DNA of 64,000 nucleotides from Hemibagrus wyckioides. Taxonomy: Eukaryota > Chordata > Actinopteri > Siluriformes > Bagridae. Shown in pieces: positions 63,511 to 64,000 of this stretch. The first letter of the stretch is position 1. Every line of letters begins with the position of its first letter. Both the position numbers and the translations under genes were made by a program. The stretch spans positions 8,606,199 to 8,670,198 of the forward strand of contig NC_080713.1 of NCBI RefSeq assembly GCF_019097595.1, in the 5' to 3' direction. The notes under the pieces are model-generated. The model was not told where the DNA came from, searched no databases, and saw nothing but the letters and a program-made list of their open reading frames with translations.

Positions 63511-63646
63511 GTCCTAAATGTTGAAAAGCGCTTTTATCATCTCAATAAACTGCTTGGGTACATGGACACTACAGTGTATCTGACCGTTCAGCATTACATG
63601 GGTTTGTATGACAGAATAATACAACTAAACATTAAATAATAGAATA

Positions 63647-64000
63647 CACTGATCAGGCATAACATTGTGACCACCTGCCTAATATTGTGTTGGTCCTCCT
63701 TTCACAGCCAAAACAGACCTGACCCATCATGCACTGTGTATTCTGACACCTTTCTCTCAGAACCAGCATTAACTTCTTCAGCAATTTGAGCAACAGTCTG
63801 TTGGATCGGATCACACGGGTCAGCCTTTGCTCCAAACTTGCATCAATAAGCCTTGGTCACCCATGACCCTGTCGCCGGTTCACCACTGTTCCTTCCTTGG
63901 ACCACTTTTGATAGATACTGACCACTGCAGACCGGGAACACCCCACAAGAGCTGCAGATTTGGAGACGCTCTGATCCAGTCGTCTAGCCATCACAATCTG
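63647..64000 (-). mobile_element. Tc1-like HTH-family element, cut by the window edge (copy B16)
   Basis: Starts CACTGATCAGGCATAACATT and runs through the common junction, linker and HTH coding (antisense), leaving the window within the ARRLDQS codons. It lies upstream of the pcyt1a first coding exon, inside its 5' intron. Confidence 0.9.

Overview
The window is from a teleost fish genome. It has vertebrate-type split genes with short introns, teleost tRNA-derived SINEs, long TA/TG/GA microsatellites and a very high load of Tc1-like DNA transposons. The Tc1 load would suit an ostariophysan such as a catfish, but the species cannot be fixed from the sequence alone. Exon boundaries were assigned by hand from GT/AG sites and reading-frame continuity. 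In all four genes every exon phase joins without a break.

Layout: (1) 159-12229, + strand: the last 12 coding exons of dvl3 (Dishevelled 3), from the basic linker through the PDZ and DEP domains to the C-terminus; the DIX domain lies upstream of the window. (2) About 15.85-32.7 kb, + strand: a complete ap2m1 (AP-2 clathrin adaptor mu subunit), with a CRE/CCAAT/YY1-type promoter, a non-coding first exon, a probable 6-nt microexon and a 5-codon upstream ORF. (3) 38343-51570, + strand: a complete mmp23, a membrane-anchored metalloproteinase with a ShK-like domain and an Ig domain. (4) 63510-55804, - strand: all coding exons of pcyt1a (CTP:phosphocholine cytidylyltransferase alpha), so mmp23 and pcyt1a converge. 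The dvl3-ap2m1 neighbourhood is also found in mammals. The four genes act in different processes (Wnt signalling, endocytosis, ectodomain shedding/channel regulation, phosphatidylcholine synthesis), and nothing suggests they form one functional unit.

Introns and intergenic DNA are packed with transposons. One Tc1-like element (1207-2454) looks complete: perfect 29-bp terminal inverted repeats, TA duplication and an uninterrupted DD34E transposase, inserted cleanly into a SINE tail. A second Tc1-like family is present as about 17 short copies or fragments. Most have lost the catalytic domain through one shared internal deletion but keep the region for the N-terminal DNA-binding domain; others carry different internal rearrangements, including a fold-back form. 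A third set of about 0.5-kb copies keeps only the C-terminal part of a transposase. I found no CRISPR array, rRNA or functional tRNA gene, and no bacterial or viral gene cluster. The less expected observations are the transposon derivatives, the ap2m1 microexon and upstream ORF, and several unusual sequence tracts in introns.
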